Positions 16,801 through 26,359 are shown, counted from the first letter of the stretch. The stretch is 52,944 bases of DNA from a candidate division FCPU426 bacterium (GCA_003136635.1 PLFD01000061.1:22390-75333), one strand, 5' to 3'. Program-made: numbers and translations. The notes: generated by a model not told the origin, from the letters alone.

Positions 16801-18293
16801 AGAGTGGCATTAACACCCGTCGCGGGCGTAGGACCAAAATTGAAAGGTTGTGTTGACGAGGCAACTTCCCCTCCGGAACCCACAGCGTCAATCGGCTGAA
16901 CCCAATAGGTAAAATCCGATCCACTCGTATTCGCCGTCGTGTCAAAAGCCACTAAAGTCGGCGTTCGAGACGGCGTCACCAAGATTGTCGCAAAAGGTGT
17001 GGGTGTAAATGTCGGCGTGGTGGTAAAACTGGGATTAGGAGTTGCATAAGGCACAGGAACCCCGCTGACTCCTTTAAAAATTGAATAGCTCTTGATCAAT
17101 CCATAGGTGCCAGTAACCGCCTGATTCCAGGTCAGCATGATTGCATTGGGGGTTGGGTTCGGCGTAACCGTTACGGCGCCAGAAATGGCGGACGCTAAAA
17201 TACCTTCCAAAACCGTATTGGAGGTCACTGATCCATTTGAATTATTGGCCACAATTGAATAAGCAACCGAAACACCAGTTGCGGGAGCGACAGGAACTAT
17301 GGATGTGTCGAGATAAGTGTAAGTTGCCAACGGAGTGGGTGTAACCACAACGGTGGAAATCTGATTTCCGTTTGAGAAAATTTGATAACTAGTCACATTC
17401 TCATTTGCCAAAGCGCCATTCCAAACTAATTCAGCTCCATAAACAGGAGTCGCAGTCGCGGCGCCTGGAGTAGCCGTTCCATAACCCGCTACCGGAATAA
17501 ATCCAAATAATGAAGGCGCGACCGGCGGTAATGAATTAATCGGTAAGGCCCCGCCGGTAGAGACTGTCGGGAAAAATCCAGGCACCAATTGAGTGGCTAT
17601 CGGTGTGGCGTTCGGAATCGGTTGTCCGTTCACAGCCACAACCGCATAAAAATTGGGATTAACTGATGACGGCTGGGAATCCGTAAAGGACCCTGAAAAA
17701 GTAGTCGCGATGGGGGTCGGACTCAACGCAAAAAACTGTGAGCTTGAAATCGTGGTCGAAACCGCCTGCCCCGCCGGACTTTGCCGGTAAATGTTATAAA
17801 ACAATATCGGAAAAGTAGATAAAGGCGAACTCCACGTTAAATCCAAACTGTTATTGTGACTATTGGAAACCGTAGGGTTAACGAGTCCCGGAATCGTATA
17901 AGGAATCGCGACTATAGCGGAAGTCAAACCTAAATTCCCTGAACCATCCACACCTGTAATCAAATACTGATAACTACGTCCATCCGTCACCTGATTATCT
18001 GTGTACCCTGGTGTTGAAAAAGGCACGGTCGACACCACCGAGGGGGTGGGTGTATTGGTCATATCCATCAAAGCTCGGGAAACTTGATAAGCGGCCGCGC
18101 CGGGAATCGGCGTCCATACCAGATTAACTTGGCCGCTAAAGGGGCCTACCTGGGTTATACCTGACGGGGCCGGAACCTGAGCTTGAACTTTAATCCACAG
18201 GCTAAAAAAGACGACAAAGTATCCACAAACCCGTAACGAAAAAGACATTAACTTGCGGAAGTCCTGACTAGTTTTTGAATTGCGGGCCGTCAT
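13836..18293 (-). CDS. Giant FN3-repeat surface protein with FlgD/T9SS-like C-terminal domain
   Basis: 1485 aa. A hydrophobic signal segment (about 16-38, MSFSLRVCGYFVVFFSLWI) is followed by about a dozen fibronectin type III-like modules (recurring W, then YxIYR, then YxVxA/N patterns). Many modules carry Thr-Pro runs (TPTP, TPSP, TPNPTP) at the same place, after the central strand. The last 95 residues form a FlgD-Ig / T9SS type A-like domain: IKVYSLSGTFIKQLV, WDGRNAAGNLVASGVYLI and the end KIAVIK. This is the pattern of a protein exported by type IX secretion. Its ATG overlaps the sprA-like stop (TAATG), implying coupled translation. The partner relation with the SprA-like protein is inferred. 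It may be an adhesin or gliding/attachment protein. Confidence 0.85.
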   Translation of the reverse strand: MTARNSKTSQDFRKLMSFSLRVCGYFVVFFSLWIKVQAQVPAPSGITQVGPFSGQVNLVWTPIPGAAAYQVSRALMDMTNTPTPSVVSTVPFSTPGYTDNQVTDGRSYQYLITGVDGSGNLGLTSAIVAIPYTIPGLVNPTVSNSHNNSLDLTWSSPLSTFPILFYNIYRQSPAGQAVSTTISSSQFFALSPTPIATTFSGSFTDSQPSSVNPNFYAVVAVNGQPIPNATPIATQLVPGFFPTVSTGGALPINSLPPVAPSLFGFIPVAGYGTATPGAATATPVYGAELVWNGALANENVTSYQIFSNGNQISTVVVTPTPLATYTYLDTSIVPVAPATGVSVAYSIVANNSNGSVTSNTVLEGILASAISGAVTVTPNPTPNAIMLTWNQAVTGTYGLIKSYSIFKGVSGVPVPYATPNPSFTTTPTFTPTPFATILVTPSRTPTLVAFDTTANTSGSDFTYWVQPIDAVGSGGEVASSTQPFNFGPTPATGVNATLVSGSNNKVNVTWSSASPGYYGPVVNYVLYLALSGGTPTSIATLGPAKTSRNSYVANLTGATAVYSLSAIDGFGNASDMSVGSSPVNLNTSLNPPQIPRLIGSAQSGSSLTYNWLLNPTPDAVTNYTVFGSDFVTDTITPTPIAILLPTPAVVNSFTTTAPPIWQVTPYYLEANNASGSSLPATLSSIPVPAYVVTAVVQPTQGVDVSWSMAPPPNSTPYVDSVVIYRTLATPTTTPYFSAIATVSVSTPTYLDGNVTPGTRYLYMVTGRSNNLSGTPTPVSESPVSVMGIAYPTVITWPNIPTGVLANTGSSATTLSWSPNPASDGVQSYTIYRNGTATATITPSPTMSVVFAETPGNVSSYQVVANNPGGSIGSSPITVLAIPSMTPTVLLTPPAGYTPVSSPTPMVWISGLTYPVSVQGYTIYRATDSAFVTGIPVATVVAPTPFVSDPGQTGYINYYKAVANNGAGINANFTLSGLVGINLWPNPPSSFVAYTGSAAATLTWTKPLTGSSPITAYAVFKGMEAGAENPTPTVVSSLSSSIDPQVTPGAPYYYYMESISDGLYSLPTNEQAVIAGQAPILNAVAGAGQAILTWSPVIVTASSPITEYLVTRLAFPTPGSTPATFLSSINLTTTTYTDTGVNFNIGYVYSVAPIGFTSSGATIFGPYSNSVTLTTPPQAPTSVVAVSGDQLVQLRWNFQGSAVTTYTFSIQRKLGTAPVTAYQTIASGLTGLDYTDAGLLDKTLYNYEIVVASQGLTGISQPVNALPAKPPVVDNAALTLTQTQSGNTISWQAANGLPGDFNAATMYPLGGYRVYRSSDGGGTYQLLDAQGDTLTSYTDDVSIINGSNYTYTVYAYDAPPNVNTNDPNMVHESPYNSIFAPSISASTALDRNSLRPFGAPNEQVVDIRFVVTNPGNVQIKVYSLSGTFIKQLVNQHFEVGVYGIGGNYPLQWDGRNAAGNLVASGVYLITTEMNGLQEIDKIAVIK

Positions 18294-21200
18294 TAAAATT
18301 TAGCCTCGCCGGAAAGATTGATCTGCCAAAGTACATAATTCAAAGGACTTGATTGACCAGTGAGTAGATCCGTTGTGTTAGTGAAATACTCATTAACACC
18401 ACTCAAACCAATACGCAAGTTTTTCAAGGCGTTATAGTCGAATTCAATTGTACCACGGTACCTTTGTGTCTCTAGTTCGTTATAAGAATAGGCTGAATCA
18501 TTTTGGACAATCTCTGTCAAGAAATTCGCCTTAAATTCAATGGCGTCATGCAATTGAATTTTCCAATGCGTTAAAGGTATATGTAAAACCAAATTAGGCG
18601 CGAACTTTTGATCATATTCAATGGAACCCTGATAATCCTGTTGATAGGTTGGAATGTTCGTGGTTGCCAAACCATTCTGATAGCCGACAGACGCCTGAAA
18701 ACGAATGTTGCCCTGAGCGAATTTATTGATGTCGTATGGAAAAGTAACGGAACCAATATTACTCCAGTTTTGGCTGGATATATTGGACCCGTCGGATCCA
18801 TTAGCCGTAACCGAGGCGCTATCTAGCTGAGTGCTATCTACGCGGGTAAATTGCACCTGAGCCGAATTGAAACTCAAATTAATCAACGGAATAGTTAATA
18901 AACGCCTGTTATAGATAGTCGTCAAACCTATTGTGTCTCCAAATTGCTGACTCGGAGTTGATCCTGCGTATAACAATGAATATTGATTGGTCCAAGACCC
19001 GGTCGGCCGGATATCTAAAACATCGAAAAGTTTAAAACTGGCGTTCAACTGGTCGGTCGTGGATTCGGTTGCGGATAAAGCGTTATTGATAATATTTGGG
19101 TCACTGGGCGAATTAACCCACCATTGCTGATCAAACGAAAGGTCCGAACTATAACTTGGAATGATAGCCGTCGAGCTCACCGTACGGCCCGCGGTCACTG
19201 TCAGGTTCATTTTCTGAAATATTGGAAGCCAAGAGCCAGGTGTCAGATTAACCAAATAGTTGATGTTGTTTGAATTGGTGTATTGGGTTCCACCCGAATA
19301 ATCCACATAGTCATATTGATTGCTGCCCGTATAAGTCACCGAAGGAATAAGCCCGGGAATGCCGCGAAAAACCAAGCCGGCTTTGGGCTGATATTGCTGA
19401 ATAAAAGGGGTGTAGTCGCTTACTGTGCCGGCGTACACACCGGGCGAAGCGGTGTTACCCCTGGCGTCAGTTAAAGAAACATTAAAACCCGGCGTGAAAA
19501 CAAGATTTTTGAATATTTCAGTCGTGTTGGTCCAACCATAATTTTGAACCCGGGTGGTTCTTTGATAATTCGCTAACCCGGTATAATCTTCAAAATTTTG
19601 GCCGTCATGAGTGAGCGAATAGGTTTCGGTCAATTGATTCGACCCTATGGGTAAAAACCATAATTTAGTCGGCATATCATAGGTACTAATAAGACTGAAT
19701 TGTTCTTCATCTTTTGTCGTATTTCCCTGCACTCCCGGTTGATCTAAATAACCTGGTTGATACACATCTTTTTCATTACTCATACTTCCGGATAAGTTGA
19801 TGCTGGTTAATCGGCCCAAATCCTTTCCCAAATCTTGGGTATATCTAATACTTCCCGTATAGGTATCAATCAAACTATTTGGCAAATCGATGTAATAAGG
19901 ATTAGTTAAGAGAGCCGCTTCCGTATAAAGCTCTTGGTCCGTAAAGGAAAACTGTGTTTGTAAAGGTTTACCGAAGAGTGAAATACCATTGGATGTGTAA
20001 TCCATTCCGTATTGGAGAGAATGTTGAAAATGCGTTGAGCTTTGATCCAATTCGGTAAAACCCGAATCCACTTCCCGGTATCGGGCGTCAATGGTCGCGA
20101 AAGGCTTTTTTTGATCCTCGCCTAAAACCAACTCGGCGTTCAACCGTCTCGCTGTACCAGCGCGAATATTGGGGGTTGCGGCTCGAAGATTGTCAATCCA
20201 CATTTCGCCCGAATGGCCGCCCGGCGGATTCGGAGATAAAACACCAAAACTAACTTGAGTAGCTCGATTAATAAAAGGCGTCCCCACCTGAACCATGTTG
20301 CCGCCCGCTCCATTAATCGGAACAATAACCGTTCCCCAGGCATCCAGACAATTAGAAGCCAGGGAATTCATCGGTATATTGTATTGATAGTAATCCTGCT
20401 GATCGTTTCCAATCCGGACAAAAAAGATCTCACCCGGATTGTAACTTCGTATCTGCATATCCATTCTCAATTCCTGGTAATCCGTAAAGTCCAGGCCCTG
20501 AGAAAATACCCGAGTGGTGTAATAAATAGGGGACCCGTTAATATTTCCGGGAGGGTTATAGTCGTTTGAGGAAAGCTGATAGGTAATATCGAGTGATTTT
20601 TCATTGTATTGAATCGCGCTTTGATCCTGCCCGGGCTGAACAATAATGAAATTCATATCCGGTTGATAAATCGAATTCTGCGCTTGGCTGATGGAATTCA
20701 CGTCGAACTTACTGTTGTTGATGGTCACGCCCAAATTCGCGTTGGCCGCCGGATCAACTTCCAATTGCCACAAATTATGAGTAAAACTGATCGAATCGGT
20801 CACAAAGGTTCCGTCAATCGTAGCTGTACTGGCTCCCGTAATCCATAACCGAAGGGTTCGAATGACTAAAGAATTGGGCGCTCCCACCGTATTATAAAAA
20901 TAGGAAATACCGCCCGGTGCCGTAGCTTGAAAAGGAGTGTTTGATGTCAAATTAACTGGAATTTTAACCAACTGCCAACCGGTCCAATTAGCCCGAACGC
21001 CATATTCAAAATAAGAATCATCCCCTGTTTTTAAAATTCCGGTTCCATCCATATTTTGGGTGATAAAGACCCCGTTATTTTGCCCTTCTTGTGATACCTC
21101 GCCGTTTAACCCAATAAAACCAGGCGGTTGTTCCCCACCCGCGTCTGTCGCGTAATTAAAATTGGATTTGGCCCCGGCAAAAAACCAGGGCGTACCAGGC

Positions 21201-24200
21201 ATATAATAAGTTGGAATGCCGTAAGCCTGGTTCGGATTAGCTTGGTTTGTTGACAAGTCCGAATCTAACGATGTATCTCCATTTGAGGACTCATTAACAA
21301 CACCAAAATCAAACATAACCCATTTGTCTTTACCATCGTTATAGAGCCATGTCTGAAAATATTGAACCGTTGAAAAGTCTTCGCCCGCGGTCGAAAGCAC
21401 TTGTCTTAATCCCGCCCAAGTGCCGCTATTTAAATGAGCGTATGGGAATTGAAGAACGTTAACCACATCACTCGCTTGTCCCGTTTGAGCGTAAACATGA
21501 CCTCCGCCGCCCGGAATAGCCGTGGATGTATTAACTGAAAAATCCACATTTGGCGTTATGGCATCATCATAAAAACGCACACGATTATTAGTGGCTATGT
21601 CCGAATCAATATATTGTTGACCACCCAAATATTGAACTGGTTCTGGCGCTGAAGAAACAAGCCAACTGGTTTGATTTAATGATGCCGAGATAGCGTTATC
21701 AATACCTTCCATATTGTCAACAATAGCCACGCCTGTTTCATTGTCGATGTTGTAAGTATCAGGATCAAAATAGCTCTGAGCGATTTCTCCTGAAAGTTTA
21801 AGGCTGGCGGGAGGTTTCCATTTTTCCAGACCGGGAATAATGCCTGTAATCGACTGAAGATCATCCGGATCCATTTCATATTTGGTGTCGGCATCGAATA
21901 AAGTCAAAGAATCGGGTGTGGATCCAATTTGCGGCACATCCGTCGGTTGCTGGGAACTACTGTATAAGAAAGTCGACCCGATAAAAAAGTTGTCCGTAAC
22001 CGCGTATTCGGCCCTGGCGCCTAAAATATTCTCCGCGCCAAAAGACCCGAATGGCGCGTATTCGTAAGTCACTACAATCTGACTGCTCGGCGTCAGAATA
22101 CTCTTGTCCTGAAAATCCAAAAACCCCGATGTATAATCAAGGAAATAGTCCTTATCCCTGGTCAACAACCGTCCATCGAGATAAACCTGATCGCTTCCCC
22201 TTAGAACATTAATGTTTCCCAATTGGAAATTGGTTAACTGCGTTTTATATCGCAAATGAATGTAGTAAAGGCTTGTCGGAGTTGTTCCATAAGGCGCATA
22301 AACATCGGTAACACCTATCCCATTAACTGTCGCACCCCCGCCATCCTGATTGGCGAAAGGTCTTTCCGGAAAATTAAAATAATTCGGTGGGGAAGGCGTG
22401 TAATTAACATTGGTGATGCTCAGAACGTTTAAATCCAGATTTAAATTGTAGGCATAAGGAGTCGCTGCGGTTCCGCCCTGCCCCGTTTGAATAATGTTAT
22501 TCGTTCCTTCAGAAACAATTTGAAACAAAAAACCGGGGTCTTGTTGGGGCGAAATAACTCTGTCCGTTCCGACGGAAAAATAATTAACCAAATACAAAGG
22601 ACTTAAAATAATAGAGCTTGTACTGGTTCTGTCCGCCTGAACCGTGCTGTCTTTAATTAAAAAGTTATTGTTATCAATAACACCGCTATCAGGCACTGCA
22701 AGATTAGCGGCATTGCTCTGAGCCAAACTAATGCTAGGCGCAGTTGTATTTAATCCCCATGTCTTTCCGGTTGCATCCGCGAATCCAACCGCCACTTGAG
22801 CAGTGGAAGATAAAGCCCGAATAAAAGTGATGATACCCGTGGTGTAATCAATCGTATAATCCCGCCCCGGCAGCCAGTGTTCCCAAATCCCCAAAAAGTT
22901 AGCCCCAACCGGATTAAGTTGTCCTGATCCCGCGTTAACCCATATTTGTTCGCTACCCGCTTGAGGTAGTGCGGTACCAGTCGGAGCCAACCCACCCGTC
23001 ATGCGGGTAATGAAAAAATATTTAAAGGGTACAAAAGCAATGTCCTGATAGGTTTTGTCCACTTGGGTGGTGTTGCCGGTAAAAACTTTTGTGACGGCCA
23101 CGCCTTTGGTTTGAGCGAAAAACGAAGTGAATTTAAAGCGGTCAAATTTTAAAACCGCTTCCAACCCAAAAAGCTGTTTGCTAAATCCCGCAAAATCCGT
23201 ATTGGGCAGAGATAATTGGAGATCTCCAAATGAAACTTCTTGAACCGCGCTATCGGGATCGCCGTGGTAAACAATGGATATGTCCTGTTTGGTTTGGTCA
23301 ACGCCTCCAGCGCGGTTAACATCGCTATAATCCACGTTCACGTCAACATTCTTTCCAACCTTTCCCTTTAAGTTCACCACTAATTCCTGGTTAATAGTCG
23401 TTGTATTCACCTGATTGGAAAGGCCGTTCGCGTCCGGACGGTTAAAAGTTTGAAACCCAATTTGGGCTTCAACTTTTTTATAGCCCTGTATGGAAAGCTG
23501 GCTGTCCGCCGGAAGCTTAAGACTAATAATGCTTTGTTCTGGAACATTAAGTGTCTTTTCCTCTTCAGGTTCGGTTTGTTTTGAAATCTTAACGGCTTCT
23601 ATTTCCTCACTGGATTCAGCAATATTCATATCCGATGGAGTGACAGTCTCTTCATCCGAATAGGGGCTGATATTTCCAGACCCATCCACCGCAGCTACCA
23701 CATAAAAATAGTCTTCACCATTTTGCGGATTATTATTGCTATTTGGAGGACCGTCCAAAAAATATGCCGCGTTAAGCGGCTTCGAATTCATGAGTTTATA
23801 CCCCATTCCAGGCGTTGTTGACCGATAAACATTAAAGTAAGCTACTGAAGACGTCGCTGGGGCCGTATCCCAAGAAATATAAATACCTTCTTTTAACACA
23901 ATAATGGATACCCCAGTGGGAACTGGCGGCGGCACATAAGCGGTCAATGGTGTTTTTTTCACTGGAGTTGTAGCCGTTGAAGTGTTCTCCGAGGCGTCAA
24001 TTACGCTTAAAATTTTGGATTCTTCTTCGGGGCTTAAAGAAAAATCATTAATAGATGAAGAAGATGTCTGGGCTGCCACAGTTCCAGTAACAGTGGTTGA
24101 ACCGGACATAGCCGTTTGACTCCAGCCCTTTTGTGGACAAAGACCAAAAAAAACAAAACATAAAAAACACCAACAAAAAGAGGTGAATTTATTTTTTATT

Positions 24201-24214
24201 GCCCAACCGGTCAT
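18293..24214 (-). CDS. SprA-like outer-membrane protein (type IX secretion channel family) with N-terminal FN3
   Basis: 1973 aa from ATG 24214; AAGGTGAA lies about 10 bases before it, too close to the alternative GTG at 24223. SprA is the giant beta-barrel translocon of the Bacteroidota type IX system. A signal peptide (to about residue 35, WSQ) is followed by a disordered part and one FN3 domain at about 95-200. SprA-type sequence follows: LKGKVGKNVDVNVDYS, VYHGDPDSAVQEVSFGDLQL, SKQLFGLEAVLKF, and repeated strand patterns such as YLDGRLLTRDKDYFLDY. The chain ends in Phe, as outer-membrane barrels do. It is shorter than the roughly 2,300-2,500 residues usual in Bacteroidota, and the FN3 domain is unusual. 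It lies between a LytTR regulator and its likely cargo. The family assignment is from remembered motifs. Confidence 0.82.
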   Translation of the reverse strand: MTGWAIKNKFTSFCWCFLCFVFFGLCPQKGWSQTAMSGSTTVTGTVAAQTSSSSINDFSLSPEEESKILSVIDASENTSTATTPVKKTPLTAYVPPPVPTGVSIIVLKEGIYISWDTAPATSSVAYFNVYRSTTPGMGYKLMNSKPLNAAYFLDGPPNSNNNPQNGEDYFYVVAAVDGSGNISPYSDEETVTPSDMNIAESSEEIEAVKISKQTEPEEEKTLNVPEQSIISLKLPADSQLSIQGYKKVEAQIGFQTFNRPDANGLSNQVNTTTINQELVVNLKGKVGKNVDVNVDYSDVNRAGGVDQTKQDISIVYHGDPDSAVQEVSFGDLQLSLPNTDFAGFSKQLFGLEAVLKFDRFKFTSFFAQTKGVAVTKVFTGNTTQVDKTYQDIAFVPFKYFFITRMTGGLAPTGTALPQAGSEQIWVNAGSGQLNPVGANFLGIWEHWLPGRDYTIDYTTGIITFIRALSSTAQVAVGFADATGKTWGLNTTAPSISLAQSNAANLAVPDSGVIDNNNFLIKDSTVQADRTSTSSIILSPLYLVNYFSVGTDRVISPQQDPGFLFQIVSEGTNNIIQTGQGGTAATPYAYNLNLDLNVLSITNVNYTPSPPNYFNFPERPFANQDGGGATVNGIGVTDVYAPYGTTPTSLYYIHLRYKTQLTNFQLGNINVLRGSDQVYLDGRLLTRDKDYFLDYTSGFLDFQDKSILTPSSQIVVTYEYAPFGSFGAENILGARAEYAVTDNFFIGSTFLYSSSQQPTDVPQIGSTPDSLTLFDADTKYEMDPDDLQSITGIIPGLEKWKPPASLKLSGEIAQSYFDPDTYNIDNETGVAIVDNMEGIDNAISASLNQTSWLVSSAPEPVQYLGGQQYIDSDIATNNRVRFYDDAITPNVDFSVNTSTAIPGGGGHVYAQTGQASDVVNVLQFPYAHLNSGTWAGLRQVLSTAGEDFSTVQYFQTWLYNDGKDKWVMFDFGVVNESSNGDTSLDSDLSTNQANPNQAYGIPTYYMPGTPWFFAGAKSNFNYATDAGGEQPPGFIGLNGEVSQEGQNNGVFITQNMDGTGILKTGDDSYFEYGVRANWTGWQLVKIPVNLTSNTPFQATAPGGISYFYNTVGAPNSLVIRTLRLWITGASTATIDGTFVTDSISFTHNLWQLEVDPAANANLGVTINNSKFDVNSISQAQNSIYQPDMNFIIVQPGQDQSAIQYNEKSLDITYQLSSNDYNPPGNINGSPIYYTTRVFSQGLDFTDYQELRMDMQIRSYNPGEIFFVRIGNDQQDYYQYNIPMNSLASNCLDAWGTVIVPINGAGGNMVQVGTPFINRATQVSFGVLSPNPPGGHSGEMWIDNLRAATPNIRAGTARRLNAELVLGEDQKKPFATIDARYREVDSGFTELDQSSTHFQHSLQYGMDYTSNGISLFGKPLQTQFSFTDQELYTEAALLTNPYYIDLPNSLIDTYTGSIRYTQDLGKDLGRLTSINLSGSMSNEKDVYQPGYLDQPGVQGNTTKDEEQFSLISTYDMPTKLWFLPIGSNQLTETYSLTHDGQNFEDYTGLANYQRTTRVQNYGWTNTTEIFKNLVFTPGFNVSLTDARGNTASPGVYAGTVSDYTPFIQQYQPKAGLVFRGIPGLIPSVTYTGSNQYDYVDYSGGTQYTNSNNINYLVNLTPGSWLPIFQKMNLTVTAGRTVSSTAIIPSYSSDLSFDQQWWVNSPSDPNIINNALSATESTTDQLNASFKLFDVLDIRPTGSWTNQYSLLYAGSTPSQQFGDTIGLTTIYNRRLLTIPLINLSFNSAQVQFTRVDSTQLDSASVTANGSDGSNISSQNWSNIGSVTFPYDINKFAQGNIRFQASVGYQNGLATTNIPTYQQDYQGSIEYDQKFAPNLVLHIPLTHWKIQLHDAIEFKANFLTEIVQNDSAYSYNELETQRYRGTIEFDYNALKNLRIGLSGVNEYFTNTTDLLTGQSSPLNYVLWQINLSGEAKF

Positions 24215-24232
24215 GGTATCCACTTCACCTTT

Positions 24233-24982
24233 TTAATCTAATTCCAAAATTTTCTTCAGTTCATCTAATCTTTCACGACTCACTGGCAATCTGGTTTTAG
24301 CCTTATCAGACAAAACCGCCGAATATTTTCTGTCGCCCTCGTGTTCCAACTCGGTCAAATAATCCAGATTAATCATCGCGCTTCGATGTATCCTTAAAAA
24401 CTTTTGCGGGTCCAGCCTTTTTTCCAGGGAATCCACACTGTCATCCGCGGTCAATTCTTCACCTTCGATTAACAAAACAGCGTAATGATCCTTTGCGACT
24501 ACTGCCGATATTAAGTCTGGATCAAACACTTTATATTTAGCGCCACACTTTACCGCCATACGCCTCTTAGCCCTTCCGCCTTCCAGGCGGGTCATTAACG
24601 CTTGAAACTGATGAAAAGACCCTGTTCCTTTTCTTTTTCTAATCCGCTCAATCGTTTCCAACAATCTCTCGGAAGATACAGGTTTAACTAAATAGTCCAA
24701 AGCGGAAAGCTCAAAAGCTTTTAAAGCGTGTTCGCTATATGCGGTAACAAACACCACGGTCGGGCGTTGCCCTTCCAACGCTTCCGCCACTTCTAGTCCG
24801 CTTAATTCAGGCATCTCAATATCTAGAAAAATCAAGTCCGGTTTCATGGCTTGCACCATCTGAAGAGCTTCCAATCCATTAGAGGCCTCGCCAACCACTT
24901 CTATGTCCGAAAAGGAAGACAACATACGTTGAAACCTGGAACGAGCTAACGCTTCATCGTCCGCTATTAAAACTCGCATCAT
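24233..24982 (-). CDS. LytTR-type response regulator
   Basis: 249 aa (ATG at 24982, or the next codon). A receiver domain fills residues 1-120 with the acidic pair DDE near 8-10, phosphoacceptor Asp 53 or 54 in LIFLDIEMPE, Thr in FVTAYS and Lys in YLVKPV. A LytTR DNA-binding domain fills about 140-249 (RRMAVKCGAKYKVFDPDLIS, FLRIHRSAMINLDYL). Such regulators bind paired direct repeats. The start overlaps the kinase stop by 4 bases (ATGA), and the stop lies 18 bases before the sprA-like ATG. The pair very probably acts together and, by position, on this operon. Confidence 0.94.
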   Translation of the reverse strand: MMRVLIADDEALARSRFQRMLSSFSDIEVVGEASNGLEALQMVQAMKPDLIFLDIEMPELSGLEVAEALEGQRPTVVFVTAYSEHALKAFELSALDYLVKPVSSERLLETIERIRKRKGTGSFHQFQALMTRLEGGRAKRRMAVKCGAKYKVFDPDLISAVVAKDHYAVLLIEGEELTADDSVDSLEKRLDPQKFLRIHRSAMINLDYLTELEHEGDRKYSAVLSDKAKTRLPVSRERLDELKKILELD

Positions 24983-26133
24983 GAATCTTCCTTTCGAGTG
25001 TTAGTTTTCGTTTTAGAAATTGGAATAATTAATAAAATTTTAGTTCCGCTCTTTCCACGGGAACTGATCTCCATTTTCCCGTCGATTCCAAATTCCAATT
25101 CCAGTCTTTTTCTGCAATTCTCCAAAGCCGTTCCAGATCCCGCATAAGGAGAATTTCCAAAACCAACTCCATCATCTTCAACAGAGAGAAGCAATTGAGC
25201 TCCCCGCACCGATGCGTTTATCCAAAGGCTTCCCCCAGCCGATCGGGAAGATATTCCGTGTTTTACAGCGTTTTCCACCAATGGTTGTAAAATCAAAACC
25301 GGAATCAACAAATTACCCGCATCAACATTGGAATCGATTTTGATTTTCGTGGTTAAACGGGAGCCAAACCGCGTTTTCTCAATATCCAAATAATCTCGGC
25401 AAAAATCCAATTCCTTTTTAAGCGGATGATTCGTTTTACTAGTGGCTTCTAAAATAGCCTGAAAAAGAGCGGAAAGTTTGACGACCACCTGCTCTGCTTT
25501 GGGAGGATCAGCGGATATGAGGGACGCAACCGTATTAAGCGTATTAAATAAAAAATGCGGATTCATTTGATCTTTCAGCTTCGTTAAAAGCGCTTGAAGC
25601 CTTTCTTTTTCCAATTCTTCCGCGCGTATTCGATTTAGCCGGGCCACATCCCTTAGTTCTTCCCAGGATTTAAGAAAGAAAAAAACTAAAACAAGCATCC
25701 AGCCCCAAAAAATTTCACTTTCATAATATTGCCAATGAAATTCTGGTGTTATGGGATCGCCCGCAAAGACCCAATTAATCAAAAAAACAATTAAATGAAG
25801 AGCAAGATAAAGACCGAAAGGGACTGTAAATGCCAAAAAGAGCAGATACCAGCCGGTTCCATGGGCCGAATAGTATTTTCCTGTCGCCCGCAACCATGTT
25901 TTTTCAAAAAAAAGAAAAATCTGAATAACCGCCATAGCGAATAAACCCACAACCGTGGCTTCTAAAAAACTCCATCCCCAGCGAAAGAATATTGACCGAA
26001 CTGATCCCCGCTCATACAGCAAACTTAATACTAAAGTCCAAATTGGATTCCAAACTAAAAGAAGCTTCAAAAAAGAAGAAAAGAAGCTCTTTTCGAAATT
26101 GAGCGAAAGTAGCCACTTCCACGCCCGATTCAT
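24979..26133 (-). CDS. LytS-type sensor histidine kinase
   Basis: 384 aa from ATG 26133, which has GGAAGGA before it; an ATG at 26214 (411 aa) also has a possible site. Four hydrophobic helices cover about residues 15-155 and form the membrane sensor, without a recognised ligand domain. The His_kinase box MNPHFLFNTLN has the phosphorylated His at about 193. The ATPase part shows LVENAVKHGI (N-box) and VEDDGVGFG (G-box). It overlaps the LytTR regulator by 4 bases and heads the SprA operon. The signal is unknown. In P. gingivalis T9SS genes answer to a different kind of two-component pair (PorY/PorX), so this would be an independent solution. Confidence 0.93.
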   Translation of the reverse strand: MNRAWKWLLSLNFEKSFFSSFLKLLLVWNPIWTLVLSLLYERGSVRSIFFRWGWSFLEATVVGLFAMAVIQIFLFFEKTWLRATGKYYSAHGTGWYLLFLAFTVPFGLYLALHLIVFLINWVFAGDPITPEFHWQYYESEIFWGWMLVLVFFFLKSWEELRDVARLNRIRAEELEKERLQALLTKLKDQMNPHFLFNTLNTVASLISADPPKAEQVVVKLSALFQAILEATSKTNHPLKKELDFCRDYLDIEKTRFGSRLTTKIKIDSNVDAGNLLIPVLILQPLVENAVKHGISSRSAGGSLWINASVRGAQLLLSVEDDGVGFGNSPYAGSGTALENCRKRLELEFGIDGKMEISSRGKSGTKILLIIPISKTKTNTRKEDS

Positions 26134-26359
26134 TCGAGGTTCCTTCCCGTTATATAAATATCTTGCTGACGTTCCCGGAATCCCTGGGAATGCTTTTAAA
26201 ACTTCCCAAATCATATCAATTCCGCCCTTTTATTAACGGTTATTTTTAAACTCTGTTCCAGACTTTAAAATACAACTTAACCAGGATTTACGGGTTGCCC
26301 TCCTTCCCAATGGACGAAATAATCCCCCCAATCGTCGAATGGAAGAAGTCTGGAGCCCG

